Shown here: one piece after another, positions 10,482-18,562 of the stretch
Numbering within the stretch: position 1 is the first letter of the stretch
How the letters are laid out: every line of letters begins with the position of its first letter
Notes under the pieces: model-generated
Told to the model about the DNA's origin: nothing
The model's input: the letters and a program-made list of their open reading frames with translations, nothing else
The model's database searches: none
Source: Alphaproteobacteria bacterium
Lineage (GTDB): Bacteria; Pseudomonadota; Alphaproteobacteria; Micropepsales; Micropepsaceae
Direction: 5' to 3'
DNA length: 64,000 nt
NCBI GenBank assembly: GCA_021324545.1
Contig: JAJPIX010000056.1
Span: forward strand, 1-64,000
Position numbers and translations under genes: made by a program

Positions 10482-12584
10482 TTACAGCGCCTTCCGCGGC
10501 ACCGGGGCGCCGGAGAGCACTTCCTTCACCTTGGCCGCCAGCTGCTTCAGGCCGAAGGGCTTTGGCAGGAAGTGGAGATCGGCCGCATTCTGCTCGTTGC
10601 GGCGGAAGGCTTCCTCGGCGTAGCCCGACATGAAGATCACCGCCAGGCTCGGCTTGATGCGGCGGATGTTTTTCACCAGCGTCGGCCCGTCCATGTTGGG
10701 CATCACGACATCGGTGATGAGCAGGTCAATGGCGCCGCCTCGGGCCTGGACGATCGCCAGCGCTTCCTCGCCGCCGGGGGCTTCCAGCACGTTGTAACCG
10801 CGCATGCGAAGCGCGCGCGCCGCGAAGCTGCGCACCGCTTCCTCATCCTCGACCAGCAGAATGGTGTCCTGTCCGGTCACGTCCCGCGGCGCCGCGGCCT
10901 CCGGTTCCTGGGGTGCGGCGGGCGCCTGCGCGCGATGGCGCGGCAGATAGATGCGGAATGTTGCGCCCCTGCCGATCTCGGAATCGACGGTGATGAAGCC
11001 GCCGGTCTGCTTGACGATTCCGTACACGGTGGCAAGGCCCAGCCCGGTGCCCTGGCCCACGGGCTTGGTGGTGAAGAACGGATCGAAAATCTTCGTCAGA
11101 TGCTCGCTGGAAATGCCCGTGCCGGTGTCGGCGACCTCGATCTTCACATATTCGCCCGCGGGCATGACGCCGGAGCCGAGCGCGGCCGCTTCCTTGACGA
11201 CTTCGTTGGCCGTGCGAATGGTGACGGTTCCGCCGCGCGGCATGGCATCGCGCGCGTTCACGACAAGGTTGATGATCGCATTGGAAATCTGGGACTCGTC
11301 GGCATGCACCGGCCACAGGTCGGGAGCGTTCTCGAGCTTCACCTCGATGCCTTCGCCCACCAGCCGCCGCAGAAGATGGCCAAGCTCGGACAGCGCATCG
11401 CCCAGCGCCAGCGTGCGCGGCTGAAGCGTCTGCTTGCGCGAGAACGCCAGAAGCTGGCGCACCAGATTGGCCGCGCGCAGCGCATTCTGGTGGATCTCGT
11501 TGATCTCCTTGAACGACGGGTCGCCCGCGGGATGGCGCATCAGCAGGAATTCGGAGTTGCCAATGATGACGGTGAGCAGATTGTTGAAGTCGTGCGCCAC
11601 CCCGCCCGCCAGCTGGCCCACGGCCTGCATTTTCTGGCTCTGCGCGAATTTGGTTTCCAGCGCCTTCTGCTCGGAGACATCCACGAGATAGAGGACGGCA
11701 AACTGCCGCTCGCCGCTTCGCATCGGGCTGGCGAAGAGTTCCGCCATCCGCTCGCCCTGGACGCCGCGCAATTCGACGGGGGCGGGCCTGGCTCCGGCGA
11801 TGGCGCGCGACACAAGATCGCCCGCGGCCGGCTCGCCGGCAGCCCCCACAAGATCGGCCAGCGGACGCCCGCTTACGGCTTCGGCGCCGAAGAAATCCGC
11901 AAACGCGGCGTTGAATTCGACCAGCTTTCCGCTTTCGTCGGTCAACGCAACGCCCATGGGCGCATCGCGGAACAGATCAATCACGCCGGCCTGGGCGCGC
12001 GGCGCAGCCGCCGCGGCTCCGGATGGGCTGGCGGCGGCATGTCCGTCCAGCCGCGGCACAAACCACCATGCGGTTTGCCTGTCTTTCAACGGGCGCACGC
12101 TTGCCACGATCTCCACATTGGGCGCGATGGCGAGCGTTTCTTCGCGCGCCTTGCCTTCGGCGGCATCGCGCGTCAGCCGATAGAGGACCGACGCGCCGTC
12201 TTCGCCCATCAGCGCCAGTTCCGGGGGCGGCGCGGCTTCGCCCGTTCTGGCGCCGGCCATGCGCCGGTAAACATCGTTGCACTCGACGACCGCGCCATCG
12301 GCGTTGGTGATCGCCCAGGCCACATTGGCGCGCGCCGCCGCCTCGGCCACCCGGCGGCTTTCCTGGGCGTTCAGTCCCTCCCGCGGCCAAACGGCATAGA
12401 GCAGCAGACACGCAACCGCGCCGATGCCCGCCAGAAACGCCACGCCGGGCCAGCCGGCCTGGGCCGGCGCCAGCAATGCAAGACAGGCCGCCGCCAGCGC
12501 AAGAACGACGAACCCCAGCGCAGCCCAGCGCCAGAGGCCGGCGGAGATGCCCAAATTCGTCGAAGACAGCGCGCGGGCGCTCAT
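10482..12584 (-). CDS. cckA: Cell-cycle hybrid histidine kinase CckA
   Basis: 700 residues. Two N-terminal transmembrane helices (about 19-40, 47-66); PAS domains near 80-170 and 200-305; HisKA with phospho-acceptor H331 in GGVAHDFNNLL; HATPase with NLVVNARDAMPRGG, DTGTGIS and GQGTGLGLATVYG; C-terminal receiver with acidic pocket VEDEE and phospho-acceptor D625 in LLITDVVMPNMDG. CckA phosphorylates ChpT and thus CtrA, the alphaproteobacterial cell-cycle regulator. It starts 24 nt after flhB and reads as the last gene of the flagellar operon, as in Caulobacter relatives. Confidence 0.93.
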   Translation of the reverse strand: MSARALSSTNLGISAGLWRWAALGFVVLALAAACLALLAPAQAGWPGVAFLAGIGAVACLLLYAVWPREGLNAQESRRVAEAAARANVAWAITNADGAVVECNDVYRRMAGARTGEAAPPPELALMGEDGASVLYRLTRDAAEGKAREETLAIAPNVEIVASVRPLKDRQTAWWFVPRLDGHAAASPSGAAAAAPRAQAGVIDLFRDAPMGVALTDESGKLVEFNAAFADFFGAEAVSGRPLADLVGAAGEPAAGDLVSRAIAGARPAPVELRGVQGERMAELFASPMRSGERQFAVLYLVDVSEQKALETKFAQSQKMQAVGQLAGGVAHDFNNLLTVIIGNSEFLLMRHPAGDPSFKEINEIHQNALRAANLVRQLLAFSRKQTLQPRTLALGDALSELGHLLRRLVGEGIEVKLENAPDLWPVHADESQISNAIINLVVNARDAMPRGGTVTIRTANEVVKEAAALGSGVMPAGEYVKIEVADTGTGISSEHLTKIFDPFFTTKPVGQGTGLGLATVYGIVKQTGGFITVDSEIGRGATFRIYLPRHRAQAPAAPQEPEAAAPRDVTGQDTILLVEDEEAVRSFAARALRMRGYNVLEAPGGEEALAIVQARGGAIDLLITDVVMPNMDGPTLVKNIRRIKPSLAVIFMSGYAEEAFRRNEQNAADLHFLPKPFGLKQLAAKVKEVLSGAPVPRKAL

Positions 12585-12608
12585 GGCGCGAATCTATACG
12601 ATTTGCCG

Positions 12609-13685
12609 CTAGTTCGCGCGGATTTTGCCCGTGAGCCGCATGACATAGCCGATGACCTGCGCCACCGCCTTGTAGTGCTCGGGCGGAATCGCCTCGTCGA
12701 GCTCGACGGTTGCGTAAAGCGCGCGGGCAAGGGGAGGATTTTCGACAATGGGAACGTCATGTTCCTCGGCCAGTTTGCGGATGCGCAGCGCAAGCGAATC
12801 GGCGCCCTTCGCCACGCAGACCGGTGCTGCCATTTTGCCTGATTCGTATTTCAGGGCCACCGCGAAATGGGTCGGGTTGGTGATGACCACCGTGGCTTCG
12901 GGCACCTGCGCCATCATGCGTTTTCTGGCCCGTTCGCCGCGGATCTGCTTGATCTTGGCCTTGATGGCCGGGTCGCCCTCCGACTGGCGGAATTCCTCCT
13001 TGATTTCCTGCCGGCTCATGCGGTTGCGGCGCATGAAGCGGAAGCGCTGGAGCGTGTAGTCGGCCGCGGCGATCACCGCGAGCACCGCCAGGGCTGCGAT
13101 CATGATGTGCAGAAAAAGCGAGATCATGTCGGCGGCCACATCCGCAGGCTGCTGGGAGAGCACGCTCTCGAGTTCGCCGCGCATGGGCCAGATCTGTGTC
13201 CAGACGGCCGTGGCCACGAGGGCGAGCTTGAGAAGCCCCTTGACGAGGTTGGAGATGCCGTCGAGGCCGAACATCCGCTTCAGCCCTTTCAGCGGCGAAA
13301 GCTTTGTCAGGTCCGGCGACAGGCGGGCGGCGGAAAAGACGGGCCTGTGCTGCAACAGGTTGCCGGCAAGGGCCGAACCCATCATCACGGCGAAAATCGG
13401 CGCAAGCAGCGGCAGAAGATGCAAGAGGACGCCTCCGAAGAGATCGACGATGCCGCCGGGATCGGCGGCAAGCTGATCCGGCGCCTCCAGGAACACGCGG
13501 AAATCGCGCGTGAAGCCTTCGGCGAGCGACTGGCCGAACAGCATGATCGCAACCGTCGCGCCGCCCAGAAGCACAAAGGAGGAAACTTCCGCGCTCTTGA
13601 CGACATCGCCATGCTCATGGGCCTGGTCGAGCCGTCTTTGTGTGGGCTCCTCGGTTTTCTGGCTGTCGTCGCGTTCCTCGGCCAT
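12609..13685 (-). CDS. flhB: Flagellar type III export protein FlhB
   Basis: 358 residues. N-terminal TEEPTQRRLDQA typical of FlhB, four membrane helices (about 35-55, 85-110, 150-165, 190-210), and a cytoplasmic domain with the autocleavage motif N270-PTH in VVITNPTHFAVALKYE. It is the substrate-specificity switch of the flagellar export gate. It lies 4 nt after fliR in the same operon. Confidence 0.95.
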   Translation of the reverse strand: MAEERDDSQKTEEPTQRRLDQAHEHGDVVKSAEVSSFVLLGGATVAIMLFGQSLAEGFTRDFRVFLEAPDQLAADPGGIVDLFGGVLLHLLPLLAPIFAVMMGSALAGNLLQHRPVFSAARLSPDLTKLSPLKGLKRMFGLDGISNLVKGLLKLALVATAVWTQIWPMRGELESVLSQQPADVAADMISLFLHIMIAALAVLAVIAAADYTLQRFRFMRRNRMSRQEIKEEFRQSEGDPAIKAKIKQIRGERARKRMMAQVPEATVVITNPTHFAVALKYESGKMAAPVCVAKGADSLALRIRKLAEEHDVPIVENPPLARALYATVELDEAIPPEHYKAVAQVIGYVMRLTGKIRAN

Positions 13686-13689
13686 GGCG

Positions 13690-14457
13690 CTACTGGAAGG
13701 CGCCCATCTGGTGCGAGTAGAAATCGAGGAACAGCGTCATCAGCGCGCCGAGCAGGAGCATGAGAAGGAAGAATCCCGCCATGATGTTGATCGGCATGGC
13801 GAGAAAGAAGACCTGAAGCTGCGGCATCAGCCTTGCGAGCACGCCCAGCGCCGCATAAACCGCAAAACCGAAAACCAGAAACGGCGCGGCAAGCTCGAAC
13901 CCCAGCGCGAAGGCGCCCGAGACGATGCGGATGGACAGCTCGGCCATGTCGCCGGTGGGCAGCGCCGCGCCGGGCGGAATGAGCGCATAGCTGCCCTGGA
14001 TTGCGCCGATCGCCAGATGATGCAGGTTGGTGGCGAAAATCAGAACTGCGCCCATCAGCGCGAAGAAGTTGCTCACGATGGCGGCCTGCTCGCCGTTCTG
14101 CGTGGGATCGATGGTCTGCGCATAGGCAAGGCCCGTCTGCGTGGCGATCAGATAGCCCGCAACCGACAGCGCGCTCATGATGAGCCGCGCCATGCCGCCG
14201 ACCAGCACGCCGGCGGTGACTTCCTGCGCGATCAGCGCGCCCAGCGCGATGATGTTGGCCGGCGCGGTTTGCGGGTAGCTGTGCTGCACGGCCGGCGCGA
14301 GCGCCAGCGAAACGGCCAGCGCCAGCGCAAGGCGCACGCGCGGCGGCACGCCCGCCTCGCCAACGGCCGGAAGCAGCATGATCATGGAGCCGGTGCGCGC
14401 GAAAACCAGGAGATAAACGAGAACCAGTCCCGACAGTTGCGGCAGATGAACCGTCAT
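13690..14457 (-). CDS. fliR: Flagellar export protein FliR
   Basis: 255 residues, six hydrophobic helices, with FliR features FARTGSMIMLLPAVGEAGVPPRVRLALAL near the N-terminus. It is part of the FliPQR export gate of the flagellar type III system in the inner membrane. It follows fliQ by 4 nt and precedes flhB by 4 nt, the conserved fliQ-fliR-flhB order. Confidence 0.93.
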   Translation of the reverse strand: MTVHLPQLSGLVLVYLLVFARTGSMIMLLPAVGEAGVPPRVRLALALAVSLALAPAVQHSYPQTAPANIIALGALIAQEVTAGVLVGGMARLIMSALSVAGYLIATQTGLAYAQTIDPTQNGEQAAIVSNFFALMGAVLIFATNLHHLAIGAIQGSYALIPPGAALPTGDMAELSIRIVSGAFALGFELAAPFLVFGFAVYAALGVLARLMPQLQVFFLAMPINIMAGFFLLMLLLGALMTLFLDFYSHQMGAFQ

Positions 14458-14461
14458 GGGC

Positions 14462-14725
14462 CTAATAGGCGGCTATGCGCGTGGCGATGTTTGTCATCAT
14501 GCCCTGCATCGCTTCGCCTGCGAGCGGCAGGGCGATCAGCAGCACAAGAAAAATCGCGATGATCTTCGGCACGAAAACAAGCGTCATTTCCTGAATCTGG
14601 GTGAGCGCCTGCAGCAGGCCGATGGTGAGGCCCACCGCGAGCGCGGTCAGCATGGCGGGCGCGGCGATTTCCAGAAGAACCCAGATCGCCTGGCGCGCGA
14701 AATCGATGGCTTCGGGTCCCGACAT
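14462..14725 (-). CDS. fliQ: Flagellar export protein FliQ
   Basis: 87 residues with two transmembrane helices; APAMLTALAVGLTIGLLQA and LTQIQEMTLVFVPKI are the conserved FliQ segments. It is a subunit of the FliPQR gate. Placed between fliE (7 nt away) and fliR. Confidence 0.93.
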   Translation of the reverse strand: MSGPEAIDFARQAIWVLLEIAAPAMLTALAVGLTIGLLQALTQIQEMTLVFVPKIIAIFLVLLIALPLAGEAMQGMMTNIATRIAAY

Positions 14726-14732
14726 CGGTTCC

Positions 14733-15053
14733 TCAGATCGGCATGTTCATGATGGACTGATAGGCCTGCACGACCTTGTCGCGCACCGCCACCACGGTAT
14801 CGAGCGTGAGCTCCGCCGAATTGACCGCGTTGACCACATCCACCATGTCGGCCTTGCCCGCCACCTGCTGCATGGCCATCTGCTCGCCGTGCTGAACATT
14901 GCTCACGGCATCCTTCAGCGCGCCGGACAGGAAATCGGAAAAGCTCGCCGGCCCGGCTTGCCCGGGCGCGGGGCTGGCCGGCGCGGAGGCGCCGGCGCCG
15001 ATTTTCGACATGGTCTGATAGGCGGCGGCTGCGGCCGACGGGGCGATGGTCAT
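14733..15053 (-). CDS. fliE: Flagellar hook-basal body protein FliE
   Basis: 106 residues. The C-terminal FliE signature is present: MVDVVNAVNSAELTLDTVVA followed by VRDKVVQAYQSIMNM. FliE joins the MS-ring to the rod. An Ala/Gly/Pro-rich stretch (about 15-35) precedes the helical core. A 112-nt gap separates it from flgC and contains a small hairpin (GCCCGC at 15086-15091 / GCGGGC at 15097-15102). Confidence 0.92.
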   Translation of the reverse strand: MTIAPSAAAAAYQTMSKIGAGASAPASPAPGQAGPASFSDFLSGALKDAVSNVQHGEQMAMQQVAGKADMVDVVNAVNSAELTLDTVVAVRDKVVQAYQSIMNMPI

Positions 15054-15165
15054 GGGTTGGGTCTCTCTGCTTGGCTTTCCTCATCGCCCGCTTCATGCGG
15101 GCTGTTTGGGGACACGGTCCGCACGGGCTGCGCCCTGACGAATGGGGGACATGACAGGGCTCCGC

Positions 15166-15576
15166 TCATCGTCTCAGAAGATCGATCGTGTTGGCGAGCA
15201 TCGTCTTGGATGCTTCGAGCATCGTCAGATTGGCTTCGTAGGAACGCTGCGCCTCGCGCATGTCCATCATTTCGATGAGCGGATTGACGTTGGGCAGCTT
15301 CACATAGCCGCTCTTGTCGGCGGCCGGATTGGACGGATCGTATTTCTTGCGGAAATCGGTCTGGTCGGGAACCGGATCGCCCGCCTGCACCATGGCGGCG
15401 CCGAGCGCGCTGTCGAAATCCGATGTCATGGTCGGAATCTTCCGGCGGTAAGGATCGCCGCCCGGCGTCTGCGAGGTGGAGTCGGCGTTGGCGATGTTTT
15501 CCGCGATCACGCGCATGCGGCTGGATTGCGCGCGCATGCCCGACGCGGCGACCAGCATGGAAGTGGCAAGATCCAT
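15166..15576 (-). CDS. flgC: Flagellar basal-body rod protein FlgC
   Basis: 136 residues. It begins MDLATSMLVAASGMRAQSSR with the N-terminal rod motif (ASGMRAQ, RVIAENIANADS), and ends with MREAQRSYEANLTMLEASK and MLANTIDLLRR, the FlgC C-terminal helix. It is a structural proximal rod protein exported by the flagellar type III system. It sits 11 nt after flgB. Confidence 0.95.
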   Translation of the reverse strand: MDLATSMLVAASGMRAQSSRMRVIAENIANADSTSQTPGGDPYRRKIPTMTSDFDSALGAAMVQAGDPVPDQTDFRKKYDPSNPAADKSGYVKLPNVNPLIEMMDMREAQRSYEANLTMLEASKTMLANTIDLLRR

Positions 15577-15587
15577 GAGCGCCTCCC

Positions 15588-16007
15588 TCAGCTTCCGGGT
15601 CTGCCGATGGCCATCCGCATCAGGTCAACGGCCTTGGCATAGAGATTGGACGCGGCCTGGAACTGCGCCTGGTTGTCGGCGACCTTGATCATCTCGTCTT
15701 CGAGCGAAACCGTGTTGCCGGTCGGATCGGGCGAGCCGTCCGGCGCATCCGTAATCTGGTAGCCGGGCGACGTATCCGCAGGGGCCGGAATGTCGCGCGG
15801 ATCGGTCAGCATCAGCGCGCCTGTGGCATTTTCCGCGCCGCTTGCGCGCTTGAGCAGATCCTCGAATTCCAGCGGCTTCAGATCCTGCGCGGCATAGCCG
15901 GCCGAATCCGCATTGGCCACATTCTGCGAAAGAACCGATTGGCGCGCATCGAGATAGTTCATGCGCTCGCGCAACAGCCCGAGCAGCGGAATGCCGGGAA
16001 GGTTCAT
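15588..16007 (-). CDS. flgB: Flagellar basal-body rod protein FlgB
   Basis: 139 residues. It shows the rod motif YLDARQSVLSQNVANADS near the N-terminus and the C-terminal NQAQFQAASNLYAKAVDLMR. It is the proximal rod component and the first gene of the leftward operon flgB-flgC-fliE-fliQ-fliR-flhB-cckA. Its upstream region (16008-16151), shared with divergent fliO, contains two perfect CtrA boxes. Confidence 0.93.
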   Translation of the reverse strand: MNLPGIPLLGLLRERMNYLDARQSVLSQNVANADSAGYAAQDLKPLEFEDLLKRASGAENATGALMLTDPRDIPAPADTSPGYQITDAPDGSPDPTGNTVSLEDEMIKVADNQAQFQAASNLYAKAVDLMRMAIGRPGS

Positions 16008-16066
16008 CTGCGTCCCTCCGTTTACGCCCTGTTAGGCTTAACCCGATGCATCCTGCGCCCGGTTGC

Positions 16067-16081
16067 TTAAGCCCGGCTTAA
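16067..16081. promoter_or_regulatory. CtrA box 1 (flgB side)
   Basis: TTAA-GCCCGGC-TTAA, an exact match to the CtrA consensus TTAA-N7-TTAA, lies 60 nt upstream of flgB in the divergent flagellar promoter region. It implies cell-cycle control by the CckA-ChpT-CtrA relay. Confidence 0.75.
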
Positions 16082-16120
16082 CGAAACCGAACTTTTCTGC
16101 CCGGCAAAAACATCCCGCGC

Positions 16121-16135
16121 TTAACCCGCGATTAA
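16121..16135. promoter_or_regulatory. CtrA box 2 (fliO side)
   Basis: TTAA-CCCGCGA-TTAA, a second exact CtrA consensus 40 nt from box 1 and upstream of fliO. Each divergent promoter appears to have its own site. A further TTAACCC half-site is at 16038-16044. Confidence 0.75.
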
Positions 16136-16184
16136 GCTTGACGCGCCAACCATGCGCGCGTTCGAGGGGGTGCGCGTCCGTCCA

Positions 16185-16484
16185 ATGGAGATGATCGATC
16201 TGTTGCGCTATGTGGGCGCGCTTGTGCTTGTGCTTGCCCTGGTGGGGCTTGCCGGCCTTGCGGCGCGCCGCTTCGGCATTCCCGGAATCGCAAATGCGAA
16301 ATCCGCGCGCAGGCTCGCGGTCATCGAAACGCTGATGCTGGATGCGCGCCACAAGCTTTGCCTGGTGCGCCGCGACGGCAGCGAGCATCTGATCGTGATC
16401 GGCCCCCAGGGCACTGCCGTGGTGGAAACGGGCGTGAAGGCCGAACCGCTGCTTCGCGCCGTGCCCGACGAGGCGGCGGCATGA
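16185..16484 (+). CDS. fliO: FliO-like flagellar biosynthesis protein
   Basis: About 99 residues: one N-terminal transmembrane helix (YVGALVLVLALVGLAGLAA), then a basic linker and a small beta domain with LMLDARHKLCLVRRDGSEH and LIVIGPQG, typical of FliO. FliO assists assembly of FliP. The start is uncertain: ATG at 16152, 16185 or 16191 are all in frame; 16185 follows GAGGGGG, though at long spacing. Its stop overlaps the fliP start (ATGA). Confidence 0.8.
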   Translation: MEMIDLLRYVGALVLVLALVGLAGLAARRFGIPGIANAKSARRLAVIETLMLDARHKLCLVRRDGSEHLIVIGPQGTAVVETGVKAEPLLRAVPDEAAA

Positions 16485-17272
16485 AACGCCGCATCGCCGC
16501 CATCGCCGGCCTTGCGCTGGCTCTTTTGCTTGTTCCGGGCCTTGCGCTGGCGGCGCCGGCTGCGGCGCAGACGGCCGCACAGACCGGCTCGAACATCCTG
16601 TCCTTCGATTTCGGCGGCGACAGCGTCTTCACCGAGCGCGTGTTCCAGATCATCGCGCTGATGACGATCCTGAGCCTTGCGCCATCCATCCTCATCATGA
16701 TGACAAGCTTCGTGCGCATCGTGGTGGTGCTTTCGCTCCTGCGCACGGCGATGGGCCTGACGCAAAGCCCGCCCAACAGCGTGATCGTGAGCCTTTCGCT
16801 GTTCCTGACGTTCTTCGTGATGACGCCGACCCTGACGGATGCCTACAACCAGGCGGTCAAGCCGCTCATCGCCAATGAGATCACGACCGACCAGGCGCTC
16901 GATCGCGCCAGCGTGCCGATGAAGAAGTTCATGCTGTCCCATGTGCGCGAAGACGACCTGAAGCTTTTCGTGGACATGAGCCGCGCAAAGCCCCCGGCAA
17001 CGGCGATTGACACGCCCATGTCCACGGTCATTCCCGCCTTCATGCTGTCGGAGCTGAAGCGCGCCTTCGAAATCGGCTTCATGATCTTCGTGCCGTTCCT
17101 CATCATCGACATGGCGGTGGCCTCCATCCTGATGAGCATGGGCATGATGATGCTGCCGCCGGTCATCATTTCCCTGCCGTTCAAGCTCATCTTCTTCGTT
17201 CTGGTGGACGGCTGGCGGCTCGTGGCGGGAAGCCTTGTGGAAAGCTACATGCGTTCGCCTCCGCCGCACTGA
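16481..17272 (+). CDS. fliP: Flagellar export protein FliP
   Basis: 263 residues. Cleavable signal peptide (about 1-25, as in other FliP), then the FliP core: FVRIVVVLSLLRTAMGLTQ, PPNSVIVSLSLFLTFFVM, PAFMLSELKRAFEIGF, MMMLPPVIISLPFKLIFFV and the closing DGWRLVAGSLVESY. It is the main subunit of the FliPQR gate. It is separated from fliQR-flhB, which lie on the other side of the divergent promoter. Confidence 0.95.
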   Translation: MKRRIAAIAGLALALLLVPGLALAAPAAAQTAAQTGSNILSFDFGGDSVFTERVFQIIALMTILSLAPSILIMMTSFVRIVVVLSLLRTAMGLTQSPPNSVIVSLSLFLTFFVMTPTLTDAYNQAVKPLIANEITTDQALDRASVPMKKFMLSHVREDDLKLFVDMSRAKPPATAIDTPMSTVIPAFMLSELKRAFEIGFMIFVPFLIIDMAVASILMSMGMMMLPPVIISLPFKLIFFVLVDGWRLVAGSLVESYMRSPPPH

Positions 17273-17289
17273 CGGCGGTTCGCCGGGGC

Positions 17290-17325
17290 TTGACCGGCCG
17301 TATATTTCCATTATTATGGAAATAT
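17290..17325 (+). promoter_or_regulatory. arsR promoter with overlapping operator, predicted leaderless
   Basis: TTGACC (17290-17295), 16-nt spacer, TATTAT (17312-17317). A perfect inverted repeat ATATTTCCAT (17302-17311) / ATGGAAATAT (17316-17325) covers the -10 and reaches into the arsR ATG at 17324. The predicted start site, 7 nt after the -10, falls on the ATG, and there is no room for a ribosome site. Confidence 0.65.
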
Positions 17326-17677
17326 GAAACATTCTCAGGCCGTGGAATCCCTGGCCGCGCTGGCGCAGGAAACGCGCCTTGCGATCTTCCGCAGGCTGGT
17401 GCGCGCGGGGCCCGAAGGCGAATCCGCCGGCAGCATTGCCGCGGCGCTCGACATTCCTTCGCCCACGCTCTCTTTCCATCTGAAGGCGCTGGAAGCGGCA
17501 GGCCTCGTGGACCAGCGGCGCGAAAGCCGCAACGTCATCTATGGCGCGCGCTACGGGCGCATGCGCAGCCTGCTTGCCTATCTGATGAAGGATTGCTGCG
17601 CGGGCCACCCTGAAATCTGCAACATCGACATGGAGAGCTGCCGTGAATCGCCTGCACGTACATCTGCATGTGGCTGA
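17324..17677 (+). CDS. arsR: ArsR family arsenic-responsive repressor
   Basis: 117 residues. Winged-helix ArsR domain (LAQETRLAIFRRLVRAG, PSPTLSFHLKALEAAGLV, RRESRNVIYGAR). A C-terminal cysteine set C91-C92 and C99 (DCCAGHPEIC) matches the As(III)-binding arrangement of the Acidithiobacillus-type ArsR. It represses the ars operon until arsenite or methylarsenite binds. The first gene of arsR-arsI-arsC-aqpS; its end overlaps arsI by 35 nt. Confidence 0.92.
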   Translation: MKHSQAVESLAALAQETRLAIFRRLVRAGPEGESAGSIAAALDIPSPTLSFHLKALEAAGLVDQRRESRNVIYGARYGRMRSLLAYLMKDCCAGHPEICNIDMESCRESPARTSACG

Positions 17678-18071
17678 CCTTCAAAAATCCGTTCGCTTCT
17701 ACACCGCGCTGTTCGGGCAGAAGCCCGCCAAACACGAAACCGACTATGCCAAATGGATGCTGGACGATCCGCGCGTGAACTTTGCGATCTCCGCGCGCGG
17801 GCGGACGGCGGGCCTTGGCCATCTGGGAATCCAGGTGGAGAGCAGGGCAGAGCTTGAGGCCGCAACCGCGCGCGCGAAAGCCGCCGCCGGCGCCGTGCAG
17901 ATCGAAGACGCCGCGCGCTGCTGCTATGCGGTGAGCGACAAGAGCTGGGCCGAAGATCCGCAAGGAATCCGCTGGGAGACTTTCCTGACGACGGGCGATC
18001 TTGCGGATTTCGGCACGGACGCGGAAAGCCTTCCGCGCCCAGCGGCCGCCTGCTGCGGCGGCAACTGCTGA
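17643..18071 (+). CDS. arsI: ArsI/CadI-type VOC protein, probable C-As lyase
   Basis: 142 residues, VOC fold. Residues match the known C-As lyase ArsI: metal ligands H5, H60 and E112 in the expected places, and the vicinal thiol pair C93-C94 (ARCCYAV) that holds methylarsenite. The tail has a second pair and a single Cys (AACCGGNC), as often seen. It would demethylate trivalent organoarsenicals using Fe(II) and O2. GTG start at 17643, inside the arsR end. ArsI and CadI are close relatives; the ars context favours ArsI. Confidence 0.85.
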   Translation: MNRLHVHLHVADLQKSVRFYTALFGQKPAKHETDYAKWMLDDPRVNFAISARGRTAGLGHLGIQVESRAELEAATARAKAAAGAVQIEDAARCCYAVSDKSWAEDPQGIRWETFLTTGDLADFGTDAESLPRPAAACCGGNC

Positions 18072-18562
18072 TGCCCGCGCCCTACAACGTGCTTTTTCTC
18101 TGCACGGGAAATTCGGCGCGCTCGATCCTGGCCGAAGCCGTCCTCAACCACGAAGGGAAGGGGCTTTTTCACGCCTATTCGGCCGGAAGCTTTCCCAGGG
18201 GAACGGTCAATCCGCTGACGCTGGCGACGCTTCGGGAAGCGGGCCTTCCCGCCGAAGGCCTGCGCTCGAAGAGCTGGGACGAATTTGCGCAAGAAGGCGC
18301 GCCGCACATGGATTTCGTCTTCACCGTCTGCGATCAGGCGGCGGGCGAAGTGTGCCCCGTCTGGCCGGGACATCCGGTCACCGCGCATTGGGGCATGCCC
18401 GATCCGGCCGCCGCAGAGGGTGGCGATTCCGCCAGACGCCGTGCCTTTCGCGAGGCCCTGCGCACGCTCACCAGCCGCATTCGCCTTTTCGCCGAATTGC
18501 CGATCGAAAAACTCGATCGCCTGAGACTGAAGGACAACCTCGATGCCATCGGCAAAAGCTGA
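18071..18562 (+). CDS. arsC: Arsenate reductase, low-molecular-weight phosphatase type
   Basis: 163 residues. P-loop C11-TGNSA-R17 near the N-terminus (NVLFLCTGNSARS), further cysteines C87 and C95 matching the three-Cys relay of thioredoxin-linked ArsC, and a DP near the C-terminal third (GMPDP). It reduces arsenate to arsenite. It starts on the last base of arsI's stop codon and overlaps aqpS by 20 nt. Confidence 0.9.
   Translation: MPAPYNVLFLCTGNSARSILAEAVLNHEGKGLFHAYSAGSFPRGTVNPLTLATLREAGLPAEGLRSKSWDEFAQEGAPHMDFVFTVCDQAAGEVCPVWPGHPVTAHWGMPDPAAAEGGDSARRRAFREALRTLTSRIRLFAELPIEKLDRLRLKDNLDAIGKS

Noticed and set aside
10422-12842. 806-codon plus-strand frame
   Set aside because: Antisense shadow of cckA and of the flhB 3' end.
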